Notes under the pieces: model-generated
The model's database searches: none
Told to the model about the DNA's origin: nothing
What the model saw: only the letters and a program-made list of their open reading frames with translations
Part shown: one piece after another, positions 29,605 to 37,867 of the stretch
Layout: each line of letters starts with the position of its first letter
How positions within the stretch are numbered: position 1 is the stretch's first letter
Made by a program: the position numbers and the translations under genes
DNA from: Nocardioides zeae
Lineage (GTDB): Bacteria; Actinomycetota; Actinomycetes; Propionibacteriales; Nocardioidaceae
Assembly: GCF_030818655.1 (NCBI RefSeq)
Contig: NZ_JAUTAN010000001.1
Location: forward strand, 1,178,001-1,242,000
Length of the DNA: 64,000 bases
Direction of reading: 5' to 3'

Positions 29605-30453
29605 GTGGACCTCTCCTCCTTCCGCGTGCAGCCGGGTCCGGTGGACCTCACGTCCCACCCCACGTCCGGATCGCCGGGGTTCGACGGCGGCAAGGCCGCG
29701 GGCAAGGACGCCCTGGCCGCGGTGGCCGAGGAGCTGGCCGACCTCCAGGAGCGCCTCGTCGCGACCGGCCGCTCGGCGGGCGACGACGCGCCGAGCGTGC
29801 TGCTCGTCCTCCAGGGCATGGACACGTCGGGCAAGGGCGGCACGGTGCGCAAGGTGTTCGGGCTGCTCGACCCGCAGGGCGTGCGGGTGGCGTCCTTCGG
29901 AGCCCCCACGCCCGAGGAGCTCGCCCAGGACTTCCTGTGGCGCGTGGCCCGGAAGGTGCCCGGCCCGGGCCAGGTGGGCGTCTTCGACCGGTCGCACTAC
30001 GAGGACGTGCTGGTCGCGCGGGTCCGGTCGCTCGCGTCGCCGGAGGAGGTCGAGCGGCGGTACGGCGCGATCAACGACTTCGAGGCAGGTCTGCGGGCCG
30101 GTGGCACGCGCATCGTGAAGGTGCTGCTCCACATCTCGCCCGACGAGCAGAAGGAGCGTCTGCTGGCGCGCCTCGACGACCCGACGAAGCACTGGAAGTT
30201 CTCGCCCGCCGACATCGACGACCGCGCGCTCTGGGCGGACTACCAGCGGGCCTACGAGATCGCCCTGGAGCGCACCCACAGCGAGGACGCGCCGTGGTAC
30301 GTCGTGCCCGCCGGCTCGAAGTGGTACCGCAACCTCGTCGTCGCCCAGCTGCTCCGTGACGAGCTCCGCGCGCTCGACCTGCACTGGCCGTCCGCGTCGT
30401 TCGACCCCGACGAGCAGCGTCGCCGCCTCACGGAGCAGGACCCGCTGGCATGA
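29605..30453 (+). CDS. ppk2: PPK2-family polyphosphate kinase
   Basis: The 282-residue protein has the PPK2 Walker A GMDTSGKGGT near residue 72 and the Walker B-like FDRSHYEDVLVARV near 130, followed by the lid and the KHWKFSPADIDDRALWADY stretch. PPK2 enzymes move phosphate between polyphosphate and nucleotides. The single-domain form and these motifs fit the class that phosphorylates NDP or NMP from polyphosphate; the exact class is not decided. Start GTG 29605. The stop overlaps the ATG of the next gene. Confidence 0.9.
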   Translation: MDLSSFRVQPGPVDLTSHPTSGSPGFDGGKAAGKDALAAVAEELADLQERLVATGRSAGDDAPSVLLVLQGMDTSGKGGTVRKVFGLLDPQGVRVASFGAPTPEELAQDFLWRVARKVPGPGQVGVFDRSHYEDVLVARVRSLASPEEVERRYGAINDFEAGLRAGGTRIVKVLLHISPDEQKERLLARLDDPTKHWKFSPADIDDRALWADYQRAYEIALERTHSEDAPWYVVPAGSKWYRNLVVAQLLRDELRALDLHWPSASFDPDEQRRRLTEQDPLA

Positions 30454-31215
30454 TCCCGGTCCAGCACGTCACGCGCTACGTCACGCCCCTCCGGCGAGGG
30501 CGGCAGCCTCCCGGGCGTCGTCGAGGCCGACGACCTCGGCACCTACGTGTGCAAGTTCCGCGGCGCGGGACAGGGGCTGCGGGTGCTCGTCGCCGAGGTC
30601 CTCGTCAGCGGCCTGGCCCGCCGGCTCGACATCCGCACCCCGCGGCTCGTGGCGCTCGACCTCGCGCTCGACCTCGCACGCTACGAGGCCGACGAGGAGG
30701 TGCAGGACCTCCTGCGCGCGAGCGTCGGGCTCAACCTGGGGGTGGACTTCCTGCCAGGGGCCTTCGGGTTCGACCACGCGGAGCCGCAGGACGCGACCGC
30801 CGCGGCGCGCATCCTGTGGCTCGACGCGTTCACGGCCAACGTGGACCGCTCGTGGCGCAACCCCAACCTGCTGCGCTGGCACGGCGACGTCTGGGCCATC
30901 GACCACGGCGCCTCGCTCTACTTCCACCACGCCTGGGCGGGCGGCATCACCGACCCGGCGCGGTTCGCCGCCCAGCCGTGGAGCATCGCCGACCACGTCT
31001 TCGCCGACCACGTCGGGGACCTGCCGGCCGTCGATGACGCGGCCCGCGCCGTACTGGACGAGGACGCCCTCGCGGCGATCGCCGCCGAGGTGCCCGACGA
31101 GTGGCTCGAGCCGGTGCCCGGTGCGGACGACGCGGAGGCGGTGCGTGCGGCGTACGTGCGCTTCCTCGGCGCCCGGCTCGGCTCCCGCTCCTGGCTCCCG
31201 GGGGCAGCGGCATGA
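30450..31215 (+). pseudogene. HipA-like kinase-domain gene with a +1 frameshift near 30495
   Basis: The ATG at 30450 overlaps the ppk2 stop (ATGA) and opens MIPVQHVTRYVTPLR, the usual N-terminus of this HipA-like family. After codon 30492-30494 the frame is lost. One base later, from 30496, the next frame reads EGGSLPGVVEADDLGTYVCK and then FRGAGQG to the stop at 31215. One extra base therefore splits the gene. The downstream part alone could start at GTG 30547 (222 residues) and contains ARYEADEEVQDLL, FTANVDRSWRNPN and WAIDHGASLYF, typical of the kinase-like domain. It is either a real recent frameshift or a sequencing error. Its stop overlaps the DUF3037 start. Confidence 0.8.
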
Positions 31216-31592
31216 GCGCGGCGATGCCTTACCAGTACGTGGTGCTGCGCTGCGTCCCGCGGGTCGACCGCGAGGAGTTCCTCAACGTCGGCGTGGTGCT
31301 CTACTGCGAGGAGGCGCGGTTCCTCGACGTCGCGTGGGCGGTGGACGAGGCGCGGCTCGGCGCCGCCTTCCCGTCGCTCGACCTCGCGGCGCTGTGCCGC
31401 TCGCTCGAGTTCGTGGCGGGCGTGTGCGCGGGCGACGACCGCGGCGGCTCCGCGGGTGCCCATCCGATCGGCACCCGCTTCGGCTTCCTCAAGGCCCCGC
31501 GGAGCACGGTCGTGCAGCCGGGCCCGGTGCACGGCGGTACGACGACCGACCCCGCCTCCGACCTCCGCCGCCTGCTGGCCCACGCCGTCTGA
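31212..31592 (+). CDS. DUF3037 protein
   Basis: The 126-residue product begins at ATG 31212, overlapping the HipA-like stop (ATGA). It reads YQYVVLRCVPRVDREEFLNVGVVLYC and FLDVAWAVDEARL, the DUF3037 hallmark, with a C-terminal half ending in TDPASDLRRLLAHAV. DUF3037 genes regularly sit next to HipA-like kinase genes, which suggests the two act together. No activity is known. Confidence 0.85.
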   Translation: MSAAMPYQYVVLRCVPRVDREEFLNVGVVLYCEEARFLDVAWAVDEARLGAAFPSLDLAALCRSLEFVAGVCAGDDRGGSAGAHPIGTRFGFLKAPRSTVVQPGPVHGGTTTDPASDLRRLLAHAV

Positions 31593-31628
31593 CCCTCCAC
31601 CTCAGCCCGAGGACGAGGCGACGTCACT

Positions 31629-31648
31629 TTCCCCGGTCGACCGGGGAA
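31629..31648. repeat. Palindromic repeat, copy 1
   Basis: The 20-base core TTCCCCGGTCGACCGGGGAA is a perfect palindrome with a central TCGA. It is flanked by CACT on the left and by ACACGCCACT on the right, so the outer arms no longer pair. The same core recurs 62 bases downstream. It lies in the gap after the DUF3037 gene and could also end transcription. Confidence 0.8.
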
Positions 31649-31678
31649 CACGCCACTTAGACCATCAACATTGATACG

Positions 31679-31722
31679 CGAAGCGGCACTTTCCCCGGTC
31701 GACCGGGGAAAGTGCCGCTTCG
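31679..31722. repeat. Palindromic repeat, copy 2 (perfect 44-base palindrome)
   Basis: All 44 bases form one perfect inverted repeat centred at 31700/31701, with the same 20-base core as copy 1 (31691-31710) and longer arms (GCGGCACT and AGTGCCGC around the core). Such a structure can act as a bidirectional terminator between the convergent DUF3037 and sirohydrochlorin chelatase genes. The duplicated core suggests a dispersed palindromic element. Confidence 0.85.
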
Positions 31723-31751
31723 TCGTTGTGGACGCGGGAGGGGCCGAGGGC

Positions 31752-32495
31752 TCAGACGGGGACGAGCTCGACGGCGCCGACGGCGTACCGGGCGAGGATC
31801 GTGCGGGCGACCTCGGGGTGGGCGCCGAGCGGGTCGGACACCGCGACGGCGCCGGCCTCGAGCGCGAGCTCCGCGGACCGGTCGGCGAGGAAGCCGGGTG
31901 CGAGGAACAGCGAGGCGACGGCGATGTGCCGGCGACCCTCGGCGCGGAACGCCCGCACGGCCTCGCCCGTGGCCGGGGGAGCGGTGGACGCGAACGCGGC
32001 GGTCACCGGCAGCTTGTGGCGGGCTCCCCAGACGCGGGCCAGACGGGCCACGGCCTGGTTGGCGAGCGCGTCGCTCGAGCCCGCGGCGGCGAGCACCAGG
32101 GCGTCGAGCTCCCGCACCCGGGCGGAGCGCAGCGCCGAGCGCAGGCGCTCGTCGAGGATCTGCAGGAACGCGGTCTCGAGGCCGAGGATCCCGGCGGCGC
32201 GGATCCGGAGGCCCTCGTGCCGGGCGGTCGCCTCGGCGATCGCCGCCGGGACGTCGACCTTGGCGTGGTAGGCGTCCGAGAGCAGCAGCGGGACGACCAC
32301 GATCTCCTCGTGGCCGGCGCGGACCAGACGGTCCACGACGGTGTGGAAGTCCGGCTTGGCGAGCTCGAGGAACGCGGACTCGATGCGCAGGTCGGGACGC
32401 TGGGCGCGCACCTCGGCGACGAGGGCGTTGATGGTGGCGGCCGAGCGGGGGTCCCGGCTGCCGTGGGCGAGAGCGATGAGTGCAGGGGCGGCCAT
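31752..32495 (-). CDS. CbiX/SirB-like sirohydrochlorin chelatase
   Basis: The 247-residue protein has two CbiX-type halves. The first begins ALIALAHGSRDPRSAATINAL with the conserved metal-binding HGS histidine, and PLLLSDAYHAKVDVP supplies the second histidine. The second half (LAAAGSSDALANQAV) is divergent. It would insert iron into sirohydrochlorin to make siroheme for the sulfite reductase upstream; cobalt insertion is an alternative seen in some relatives. The ATG at 32495 follows GGAGG. It is the last gene of the sulfur cluster, 122 bases after cysH. Confidence 0.85.
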   Translation of the reverse strand: MAAPALIALAHGSRDPRSAATINALVAEVRAQRPDLRIESAFLELAKPDFHTVVDRLVRAGHEEIVVVPLLLSDAYHAKVDVPAAIAEATARHEGLRIRAAGILGLETAFLQILDERLRSALRSARVRELDALVLAAAGSSDALANQAVARLARVWGARHKLPVTAAFASTAPPATGEAVRAFRAEGRRHIAVASLFLAPGFLADRSAELALEAGAVAVSDPLGAHPEVARTILARYAVGAVELVPV

Positions 32496-32617
32496 GACGG
32501 CCTCCTTCCTGGGGCTCCGGGCCGACACGGCCCGGTGGAGGTGGTGCTGAGGTCGAGGGGCGCGCTCGATCCGGGTGAGCGCGCCGTGCAGGTGCTGCGG
32601 GACGGCCGGAGCCGGCA

Positions 32618-33358
32618 TCACATGTGGATGCCGCACTCCGTCTTGTTCGTGCCGGCCCAGCGACCGCTCCGGGGGTCGTCGCCGGGTGCGACACGACGCG
32701 TACACGGCCAACAGCCGATCGACGGGTAGTTGTCGTAGACGAGCGGGTTCACCAGCACGCCGTTCTCCGCGATGTAGGTGTCGACGTCCTCGTCGCTCCA
32801 CCGTGCGATCGGGGAGACCTTGACCTTCTTCTTCTTCGCATCCCAGCCGACGACCGGGGCGATGACACGGTTCTTCGTCTCGGCACGGCGCAGGCCGGTG
32901 GCCCACGCGTCGTACCCGTCCAGGGACGTGCGCAGCGGCTCCACCTTGCGGAGCGCGCAGCACAGGTCGGGGTCGCGCTTGAACAGCTCGGGACCATGCT
33001 CCGCGTCCTGCTCGGCCACGGTCTGCTTCGGCTCGATCGTGATGACGTTGACGTTCATCGTCGCCGCGACGGCGTCGCGCGTGCCGATGGTCTCCGCGAA
33101 GTGGTAGCCCGTGTCGAGGAAGACGACGTCGACGCCGGGGGCGACCTTGGCCGCCAGGTGCGCGACCACCGCGTCGCCCATCGAGGACGTGATGCAGAAC
33201 CGCTCCCCGAAGGTCGCGAACGCCCACTCGAGGATGTTCTCGGCGGGGGCCAGCTCGAGCTCGGCACCGACGTTCTGCACGATCTCGCGCAGCTCCTCGG
33301 ACGTGCGGCCGGCGGTCTCGCTGCCGCGGTTGGCGCGAGCGGCGCTGGTGGCGATCAT
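32618..33358 (-). CDS. cysH: Assimilatory adenylyl-sulfate (APS) reductase
   Basis: The 246-residue protein reduces APS to sulfite. It has the two iron-sulfur cysteine pairs of the APS type, C133-C134 (DLCCALRK) and C216-x2-C219 (GCWPC), which PAPS reductases lack. The catalytic cysteine is C243 in the C-terminal ECGIHM. SSMGDAVVAHLA forms the nucleotide site. The ATG at 33358 overlaps the stop of the small upstream gene (ATGA), so the two are coupled. Confidence 0.94.
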   Translation of the reverse strand: MIATSAARANRGSETAGRTSEELREIVQNVGAELELAPAENILEWAFATFGERFCITSSMGDAVVAHLAAKVAPGVDVVFLDTGYHFAETIGTRDAVAATMNVNVITIEPKQTVAEQDAEHGPELFKRDPDLCCALRKVEPLRTSLDGYDAWATGLRRAETKNRVIAPVVGWDAKKKKVKVSPIARWSDEDVDTYIAENGVLVNPLVYDNYPSIGCWPCTRRVAPGDDPRSGRWAGTNKTECGIHM

Positions 33359-33570
33359 GCGGAGGCTCCCTTCGACGAGGTCGAGCCGACGCCCGCGGGG
33401 CGGGCGAGCTGGCCGACGTAGCGCAGGGTGAAAGCGCGGAGGCACGCGCGGCATTCCCACGCTCCGGCGGGCGAGGACACCTGGCGCGTCTCGGGGTCGG
33501 TCACCTCGTGCGGCCGCAGGTCCTCGTCGGCGCAGTAGGGGCAGTGGTAGGGAGCGGCGCGCTCAGACAC
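33355..33570 (-). CDS. Small zinc-ribbon-like protein in sulfur operon
   Basis: The 71-residue product starts at GTG 33570, overlapping the sirA stop (GTGTCTGA). Its own stop overlaps the cysH start. It reads PYHCPYCADEDLRPHE and WECRACLRAFTLRYVG, two CxxC pairs that suggest a zinc ribbon or rubredoxin-like fold. Because it is locked between sulfite reductase and APS reductase by overlapping codons on both sides, it is probably an accessory factor for one of them. I know no function for it. Confidence 0.8.
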   Translation of the reverse strand: MSERAAPYHCPYCADEDLRPHEVTDPETRQVSSPAGAWECRACLRAFTLRYVGQLARPAGVGSTSSKGASA

Positions 33571-35284
33571 GGGCCACCTCCTTCTCCGCACCGGCCACCT
33601 CGCCGCGCAGGCGGGCCTCGTCGGCGCGCACGACCCACGTCGCGAAGCTCTCGTCGGGCTCCCGCTCGTCCAGGTACGCCGTGACGACGGCCGTGATGTA
33701 GTCGTCGAGCCCCGCGCTGGTCACCTTGTGGGCGCGCAGCTTGCGGCCGAAGTTGGCGTGGAGGCCGGTCGCGCCGCCGAGGTGCACCTGGAAGCCCTCG
33801 ACCTGCTCGCCGTGCTCGTCGAGCACCAGCTGGCCCTTGAGCCCGAAGTCCGCGACCTGGGTGCGCGCGCAGGCGTTCGGGCAGCCGTTGATGTTGACGG
33901 TGATCGGCACGTCGAGGTCCGGGACCCGCTGCTCGAGCGAGGCGATGAGGTCGCGACCGCGGTCCTTCGTGTCGACGATGGCCAGCTTGCAGAACTCGAT
34001 GCCGGTGCAGGCCATCGTGTTCTGGCGCCAGTTCGACGGGCGTCCGTCGAGCCCGATCGCGGCGGCGGCGTCCAGGAACGCCTCGACCTGGTCGGCGTCG
34101 ACACCCAGCACGACGATCTTCTGGTACGCCGTCAGCCGGGCTCCGGCCGCGCCGTACTCCTCGACGAGGTCGCCGAGGGCGGTGAGGATGGTGCCGGAGA
34201 CCCGACCGACCGTCGGGGCGAGCCCGATGTAGAACTTGCCGTCCTTCTGGCGGTGCACGCCGATGTGGTCGGCGGGCCGCACCGGGACCTCGGGGGAGGG
34301 CGTGGAGACCAGCTCGCGCTTCAGGTACTCGGTCTCGAGCACCTCGCGAAACTTCTCCTTCCCCCAGTCGGCCAGCAGGAACTTCAGCCGGGCCTTGGAG
34401 CGCAGGCGGCGGTAGCCGTAGTCACGGAAGATGCTGGCGACGCCCTCCCAGACGTCCGGCACCTCGTCGAGCGGGATCCAGACACCCAGCTTGTGGGCGA
34501 GCATCGGGTTGGTCGACAGGCCGCCGCCGACCCACAGGTCGAACCCGGGGCCGTGCTCCGGGTGCACGGTGCCGACGAAGGACACGTCGTTGGTCTCGGG
34601 GGAGACGTCGTGGCCCGGGTGGCCGGTGAGCGCGGTCTTGAACTTGCGGGGGAAGTTCGAGAACGCCGGGTCGCCGAGGTAGCGCCGCTTGATCTCCTCG
34701 AGCGCGCTCGTGCCGTCGATGATCTCCTCCTCGGCGACGCCGGCGACCGGCGAGCCGAGGAACGGGCGGGGCGAGTCGCCGCAGGCCTCGAGCGTGTCGA
34801 GCCCCGCCTCGTCGAGGATCTCCCAGATGGTCGGGACGTCCTCGACGCGGATCCAGTGGTACTGGATGTTCTCGCGGTCCGTGACGTCCGCGGTGTCGCG
34901 GGCGAACTCGGTGCCGACCCGACCCAGGGCGCGGAGCGCGTCGGCCGAGAGCAGCGCGCCGTCGGAGCGGACCCGCATCATGAAGAAGCGGTCGTCGAGC
35001 TCCTCCTCCTCGAGGGTGGCCGTCTTGCCGCCGTCGAAGCCGGGGGCGCGCTGCGTGTAGAGACCCATCCAGCGGAAGCGGCCGCGCAGGTCGGCCGGGT
35101 CGATCGAGTCGAAGCCGCGCTTGGAGTAGATGTTGATGATCCGCGCCCGCACGTTGAGCGGGTTGTCGTCCTTCTTGGACTGCTCGTTCTTGTTCAGCGG
35201 CTCCGTGTAGCCGAGCGCCCACTGGCCCTCGCCGCGCTTGCGGCGGGTGGTGGCGCGGGGGGCGGGAGTTGCCGGGGAGTTCAC
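33563..35284 (-). CDS. sirA: Ferredoxin-dependent sulfite reductase
   Basis: The 573-residue enzyme reduces sulfite to sulfide with six electrons from ferredoxin. The siroheme/[4Fe-4S] cysteines are C426 and C432 (ACTGIEFC) and C468 and C472 (NGCPNAC). The N-terminal half has the ferrite-type repeat with FFMMRVRSDGALLS and TDRENIQYHWI. Nitrite reductases share the fold, but the link to cysH supports sulfite. It is the first enzyme gene of the operon and is preceded by a short leader peptide gene about 150 bases upstream. Confidence 0.93.
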   Translation of the reverse strand: MNSPATPAPRATTRRKRGEGQWALGYTEPLNKNEQSKKDDNPLNVRARIINIYSKRGFDSIDPADLRGRFRWMGLYTQRAPGFDGGKTATLEEEELDDRFFMMRVRSDGALLSADALRALGRVGTEFARDTADVTDRENIQYHWIRVEDVPTIWEILDEAGLDTLEACGDSPRPFLGSPVAGVAEEEIIDGTSALEEIKRRYLGDPAFSNFPRKFKTALTGHPGHDVSPETNDVSFVGTVHPEHGPGFDLWVGGGLSTNPMLAHKLGVWIPLDEVPDVWEGVASIFRDYGYRRLRSKARLKFLLADWGKEKFREVLETEYLKRELVSTPSPEVPVRPADHIGVHRQKDGKFYIGLAPTVGRVSGTILTALGDLVEEYGAAGARLTAYQKIVVLGVDADQVEAFLDAAAAIGLDGRPSNWRQNTMACTGIEFCKLAIVDTKDRGRDLIASLEQRVPDLDVPITVNINGCPNACARTQVADFGLKGQLVLDEHGEQVEGFQVHLGGATGLHANFGRKLRAHKVTSAGLDDYITAVVTAYLDEREPDESFATWVVRADEARLRGEVAGAEKEVARV

Positions 35285-35432
35285 TGCAGTCTGTCCTTCG
35301 CGGGGGTTGCCGGACCGCGGGCAGCGCTCACGCCGGTACGGCGCGGGGGATGGTGGCCTGCCTACGACCCGAACGGGTTCGGGGTCGGTGCGCGCTCGGG
35401 CGACGGGGCGGGAGCAGCGCGGACGAGGAGAG

Positions 35433-35522
35433 TCAGGAAGGCCAACACATGGAGCTGCGCGTGCGCATGAGGTCCACGTGGCGTCGAACCACGAGGTACG
35501 CGTGCGTCGCAGCAGAGATCAT
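35433..35522 (-). CDS. Putative sulfur-operon leader peptide (29 residues)
   Basis: An ATG at 35522 opens a 29-residue frame ending RRHVDLMRTRSSMCWPS before TGA at 35433-35435. The RRHVDL...S..C pattern is the hallmark of the short actinobacterial leader peptides found before cysteine, sulfate and sulfite genes. Such leaders may sense cysteine supply through translation of the Cys codon. Here a single Cys codon sits four codons before the stop. The stop is 148 bases from the sirA start, room for an attenuator structure. The upstream ribosome site is weak, so the exact start is uncertain. Confidence 0.75.
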   Translation of the reverse strand: MISAATHAYLVVRRHVDLMRTRSSMCWPS

Positions 35523-35566
35523 GGGCAGGAGTCTCATCCTGCGGACGGCCTCCCCACAACCGCAGA

Positions 35567-35581
35567 TCTCATGATGTGAGA
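35567..35581. promoter_or_regulatory. Short dyad in the sirA/glyA divergent promoter
   Basis: TCTCA and TGAGA arms flank five bases, forming a 15-base inverted repeat about 45 bases upstream of the leader peptide start. Its position in the promoter side of the sulfur operon fits an operator. No specific regulator consensus is recognised, and a chance repeat of this size is possible. Confidence 0.3.
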
Positions 35582-35644
35582 ACGGCGTCCACAATTCGGA
35601 CAACAGGCGCCGCCAGCAGGGATTTCACGGACGTCCTGAGGCCC

Positions 35645-35664
35645 AGGTCACAGCTCCGTGACCT
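35645..35664. promoter_or_regulatory. AGGTCAC/GTGACCT dyad upstream of glyA
   Basis: Seven-base arms AGGTCAC and GTGACCT flank six bases, and GAGGCCC flanks the dyad on both sides as a short direct repeat. It lies 60 bases before the glyA ATG. It could be an operator or an RNA hairpin in the glyA leader. The rest of the 440-base sirA-glyA gap outside this dyad, the 35567 dyad and the leader peptide shows nothing that I recognise. Confidence 0.4.
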
Positions 35665-35724
35665 CCGAGGCCCGCCTTGTCCGACGAATCGACGGTAGGT
35701 CACGGGCTCATTACGCTGACGCCC

Positions 35725-37158
35725 ATGACCGACCTGATCAGCAGCACCTACTCCCAGGCTCTCGAGGTCATCGCCTCGGTGGAGCCGCGCGTCGCCGACG
35801 CCACCCGCGCCGAGCTGGCGGACCAGCGCGCGTCGCTCAAGCTCATCGCCTCGGAGAACTACGCCTCGCCGGCCGTGCTGCTGACGATGGGAACGTGGCT
35901 CAGCGACAAGTACGCCGAGGGCACGGTCGGTCACCGCTTCTACGCGGGCTGCCAGAACGTCGACACCGTCGAGTCCCTCGCGGCCGAGCACGCGCGCGAG
36001 CTGTTCGGTGCCGAGTACGCCTACGCGCAGCCGCACTCCGGCATCGACGCCAACCTCGTCGCCTTCTGGTCGATCCTCGCCCACCGCGTCGAGGGCCCGT
36101 GGCTCGAGAAGGCCGGGGCCAAGAACGTCAACGACCTCACCGAGGCCGACTGGGAGGAGCTCCGCAACGAGCTCGGCAACCAGCGGCTCCTCGGCATGAA
36201 CCTCGATGCCGGCGGCCACCTCACCCACGGCTTCCGCCCGAACATCAGCGGCAAGATGTTCCACCAGCAGCAGTACGGCACCGACCCCGAGACCGGCCTG
36301 CTCGACTACGACGCCGTGCGTGCCAAGGCCAAGGAGTTTCGGCCCCTCATCCTCGTGGCCGGCTACTCGGCGTACCCCCGCCGCGTGAACTTCGCGAAGA
36401 TGCGCGAGATCGCCGACGAGGTCGGCGCCACGCTCATGGTCGACATGGCGCACTTCGCCGGCCTCGTCGCCGGTGGCGTGTTCACCGGCGAGGAGAACCC
36501 GGTGCCCTACGCCCACGTCGTCACCACGACCACCCACAAGTCGCTGCGCGGCCCGCGCGGCGGCATGGTCCTCGCCACGGAGGAGTACGCCCCGAGCGTC
36601 GACCGCGGCTGCCCCATGGTGCTCGGCGGCCCGCTGCCGCACGTGATGGCCGCGAAGGCCGTGGCGCTGGCCGAGGCCCGCCGGCCGGAGTTCAAGACCT
36701 ACGCCCAGCAGGTGGCCGACAACGCCCAGGCGCTCGCCGAGGGCTTCCTCAGCCGCGGTGCCACGCTCGTCACCGGCGGCACCGACAACCACCTCGTGCT
36801 GGTCGACGTCTCGTCCTTCGGCCTGACCGGCCGCCAGGCCGAGTCGGCGCTGCTCGACGCGGGCATCGTCACCAACCGCAACTCGGTGCCGGCGGACCCG
36901 AACGGTGCCTGGTACACCTCCGGCATCCGCCTCGGCACGCCGGCGCTCACCACGCGCGGCTTCGGCAAGGACGAGTTCGACCGGGTCGCGGACCTCGTCG
37001 TCGACGTCCTGCGCAGCACCGAGCCCGGCACCACGAAGGCCGGCGCCCCGTCCAAGGCGTCCTACGTCCTCGCCGACGGCGTCGCCGAGCGGACCCACGC
37101 CGCGTCCGCCGAGCTGCTCGGCAAGCACCCGCTCTACCCGGGCCTCGAGCTCGCCTGA
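35725..37158 (+). CDS. glyA: Serine hydroxymethyltransferase (long form)
   Basis: The 477-residue PLP enzyme converts serine and tetrahydrofolate to glycine and methylene-tetrahydrofolate. It has [24 protein letters not shown] and the PLP lysine K272 in [14 protein letters not shown]. It is about 55 residues longer than the usual 420. An insert near residues 135-190 ([12 protein letters not shown] through [19 protein letters not shown]) accounts for this and is seen in some actinobacterial SHMTs. ATG 35725 gives MTDLISSTY; the open frame upstream is not conserved. A dyad and a 440-base gap separate it from sirA. Confidence 0.94.
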   Translation: MTDLISSTYSQALEVIASVEPRVADATRAELADQRASLKLIASENYASPAVLLTMGTWLSDKYAEGTVGHRFYAGCQNVDTVESLAAEHARELFGAEYAYAQPHSGIDANLVAFWSILAHRVEGPWLEKAGAKNVNDLTEADWEELRNELGNQRLLGMNLDAGGHLTHGFRPNISGKMFHQQQYGTDPETGLLDYDAVRAKAKEFRPLILVAGYSAYPRRVNFAKMREIADEVGATLMVDMAHFAGLVAGGVFTGEENPVPYAHVVTTTTHKSLRGPRGGMVLATEEYAPSVDRGCPMVLGGPLPHVMAAKAVALAEARRPEFKTYAQQVADNAQALAEGFLSRGATLVTGGTDNHLVLVDVSSFGLTGRQAESALLDAGIVTNRNSVPADPNGAWYTSGIRLGTPALTTRGFGKDEFDRVADLVVDVLRSTEPGTTKAGAPSKASYVLADGVAERTHAASAELLGKHPLYPGLELA

Positions 37159-37173
37159 GCCGGTCCACCGGTG

Positions 37174-37208
37174 CCGCTGGCGGGGCGGTCGCTCAGCCCC
37201 GCCAGCGG
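37174..37208. terminator. Bidirectional terminator between glyA and the response regulator
   Basis: A perfect 12-base stem (CCGCTGGCGGGG with CCCCGCCAGCGG) closes an 11-base loop. It lies right after glyA, and its right arm covers the last codons of the convergent response-regulator gene. It can serve both genes. Confidence 0.75.
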
Positions 37209-37867
37209 TACTCGACCTCCGGGCGTCCGGTCCCGCCGTACCGCGGCGCCCGCTCCAGCCGGCCCGTGTCGGCGAGGTGCTCGAGGTAGCGCCGTACCGT
37301 GACGCGGGAGGCGCCGACCCGCTCGGCGACCTCGGTCGCCGAGACCCCGGCGTCCGCTGCGCGCACCGCCTGCGTGACGTCGCGCAGCGTCTCCGCGCTC
37401 ATCCCCTTCGGGACGGTGCCGGCGCTCGGCGAGCGCAACGAGCCGAGCAGCCCGTCCACCTCCTCCTGCGCCACCTCGCCCCCGGAGGCCAGCGAGGCGC
37501 GGTACGCGGCGTACTGCTCGAGCTTCGCCCGGAACGTCGGGAACGTGAACGGCTTCAGCAGGTAGAGCACCACCCCGTGGGCGACGGCCTGCCGCACCAC
37601 GTCGGCGTCCCGCGCCGAGGTCACGGCGATGACGTCGCACAGGTGGCCTGCGGCGCGCATGCCCCGCACCAGGCCCAGGCCGTGCCCGTCCGGCAGGTGC
37701 ATGTCGAGGAGCACGAGGTCCACCTGCTCGCGGGACAACGCCCGGGCCGCCTCCGCGGCGGAGCGGGCGACGGCGGCCACCTCGAAGCCGTCGACGCGGG
37801 CGACGTACGCCGCGTGCGCCTGCGCCGCCGTCGCCTCGTCCTCGACGACCAGCACCCGGACGGTCAC
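37193..37867 (-). CDS. DcuR/CitB-family response regulator
   Basis: The 224-residue protein has a receiver domain (VRVLVVEDE start, phosphorylation Asp in LVLLDMHLPDGHGL, Lys in YLLKPFTFPTFRAKL) and a C-terminal helix-turn-helix (TEVAERVGASRVTVRRYLEHL). This is the CitB/DcuR architecture. The GTG at 37867 overlaps the stop of the sensor kinase gene. With the divergent dctA it should switch on dicarboxylate uptake. Confidence 0.9.
   Translation of the reverse strand: MTVRVLVVEDEATAAQAHAAYVARVDGFEVAAVARSAAEAARALSREQVDLVLLDMHLPDGHGLGLVRGMRAAGHLCDVIAVTSARDADVVRQAVAHGVVLYLLKPFTFPTFRAKLEQYAAYRASLASGGEVAQEEVDGLLGSLRSPSAGTVPKGMSAETLRDVTQAVRAADAGVSATEVAERVGASRVTVRRYLEHLADTGRLERAPRYGGTGRPEVEYRWRG

Noticed and set aside
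31629..31722. Possible CRISPR repeat from the duplicated palindrome
   Set aside because: Only two copies exist, with unequal arms and no cas genes nearby.
35269..35579. Plus-strand open frames between sirA and glyA
   Set aside because: They overlap the better supported minus-strand leader peptide and show no conserved pattern; they also end before glyA without a ribosome site.
35285..35724. Riboswitch (glycine, SAM or THF type) before glyA or sirA
   Set aside because: No conserved core of these classes could be recognised by eye; only short dyads and a leader peptide are visible.
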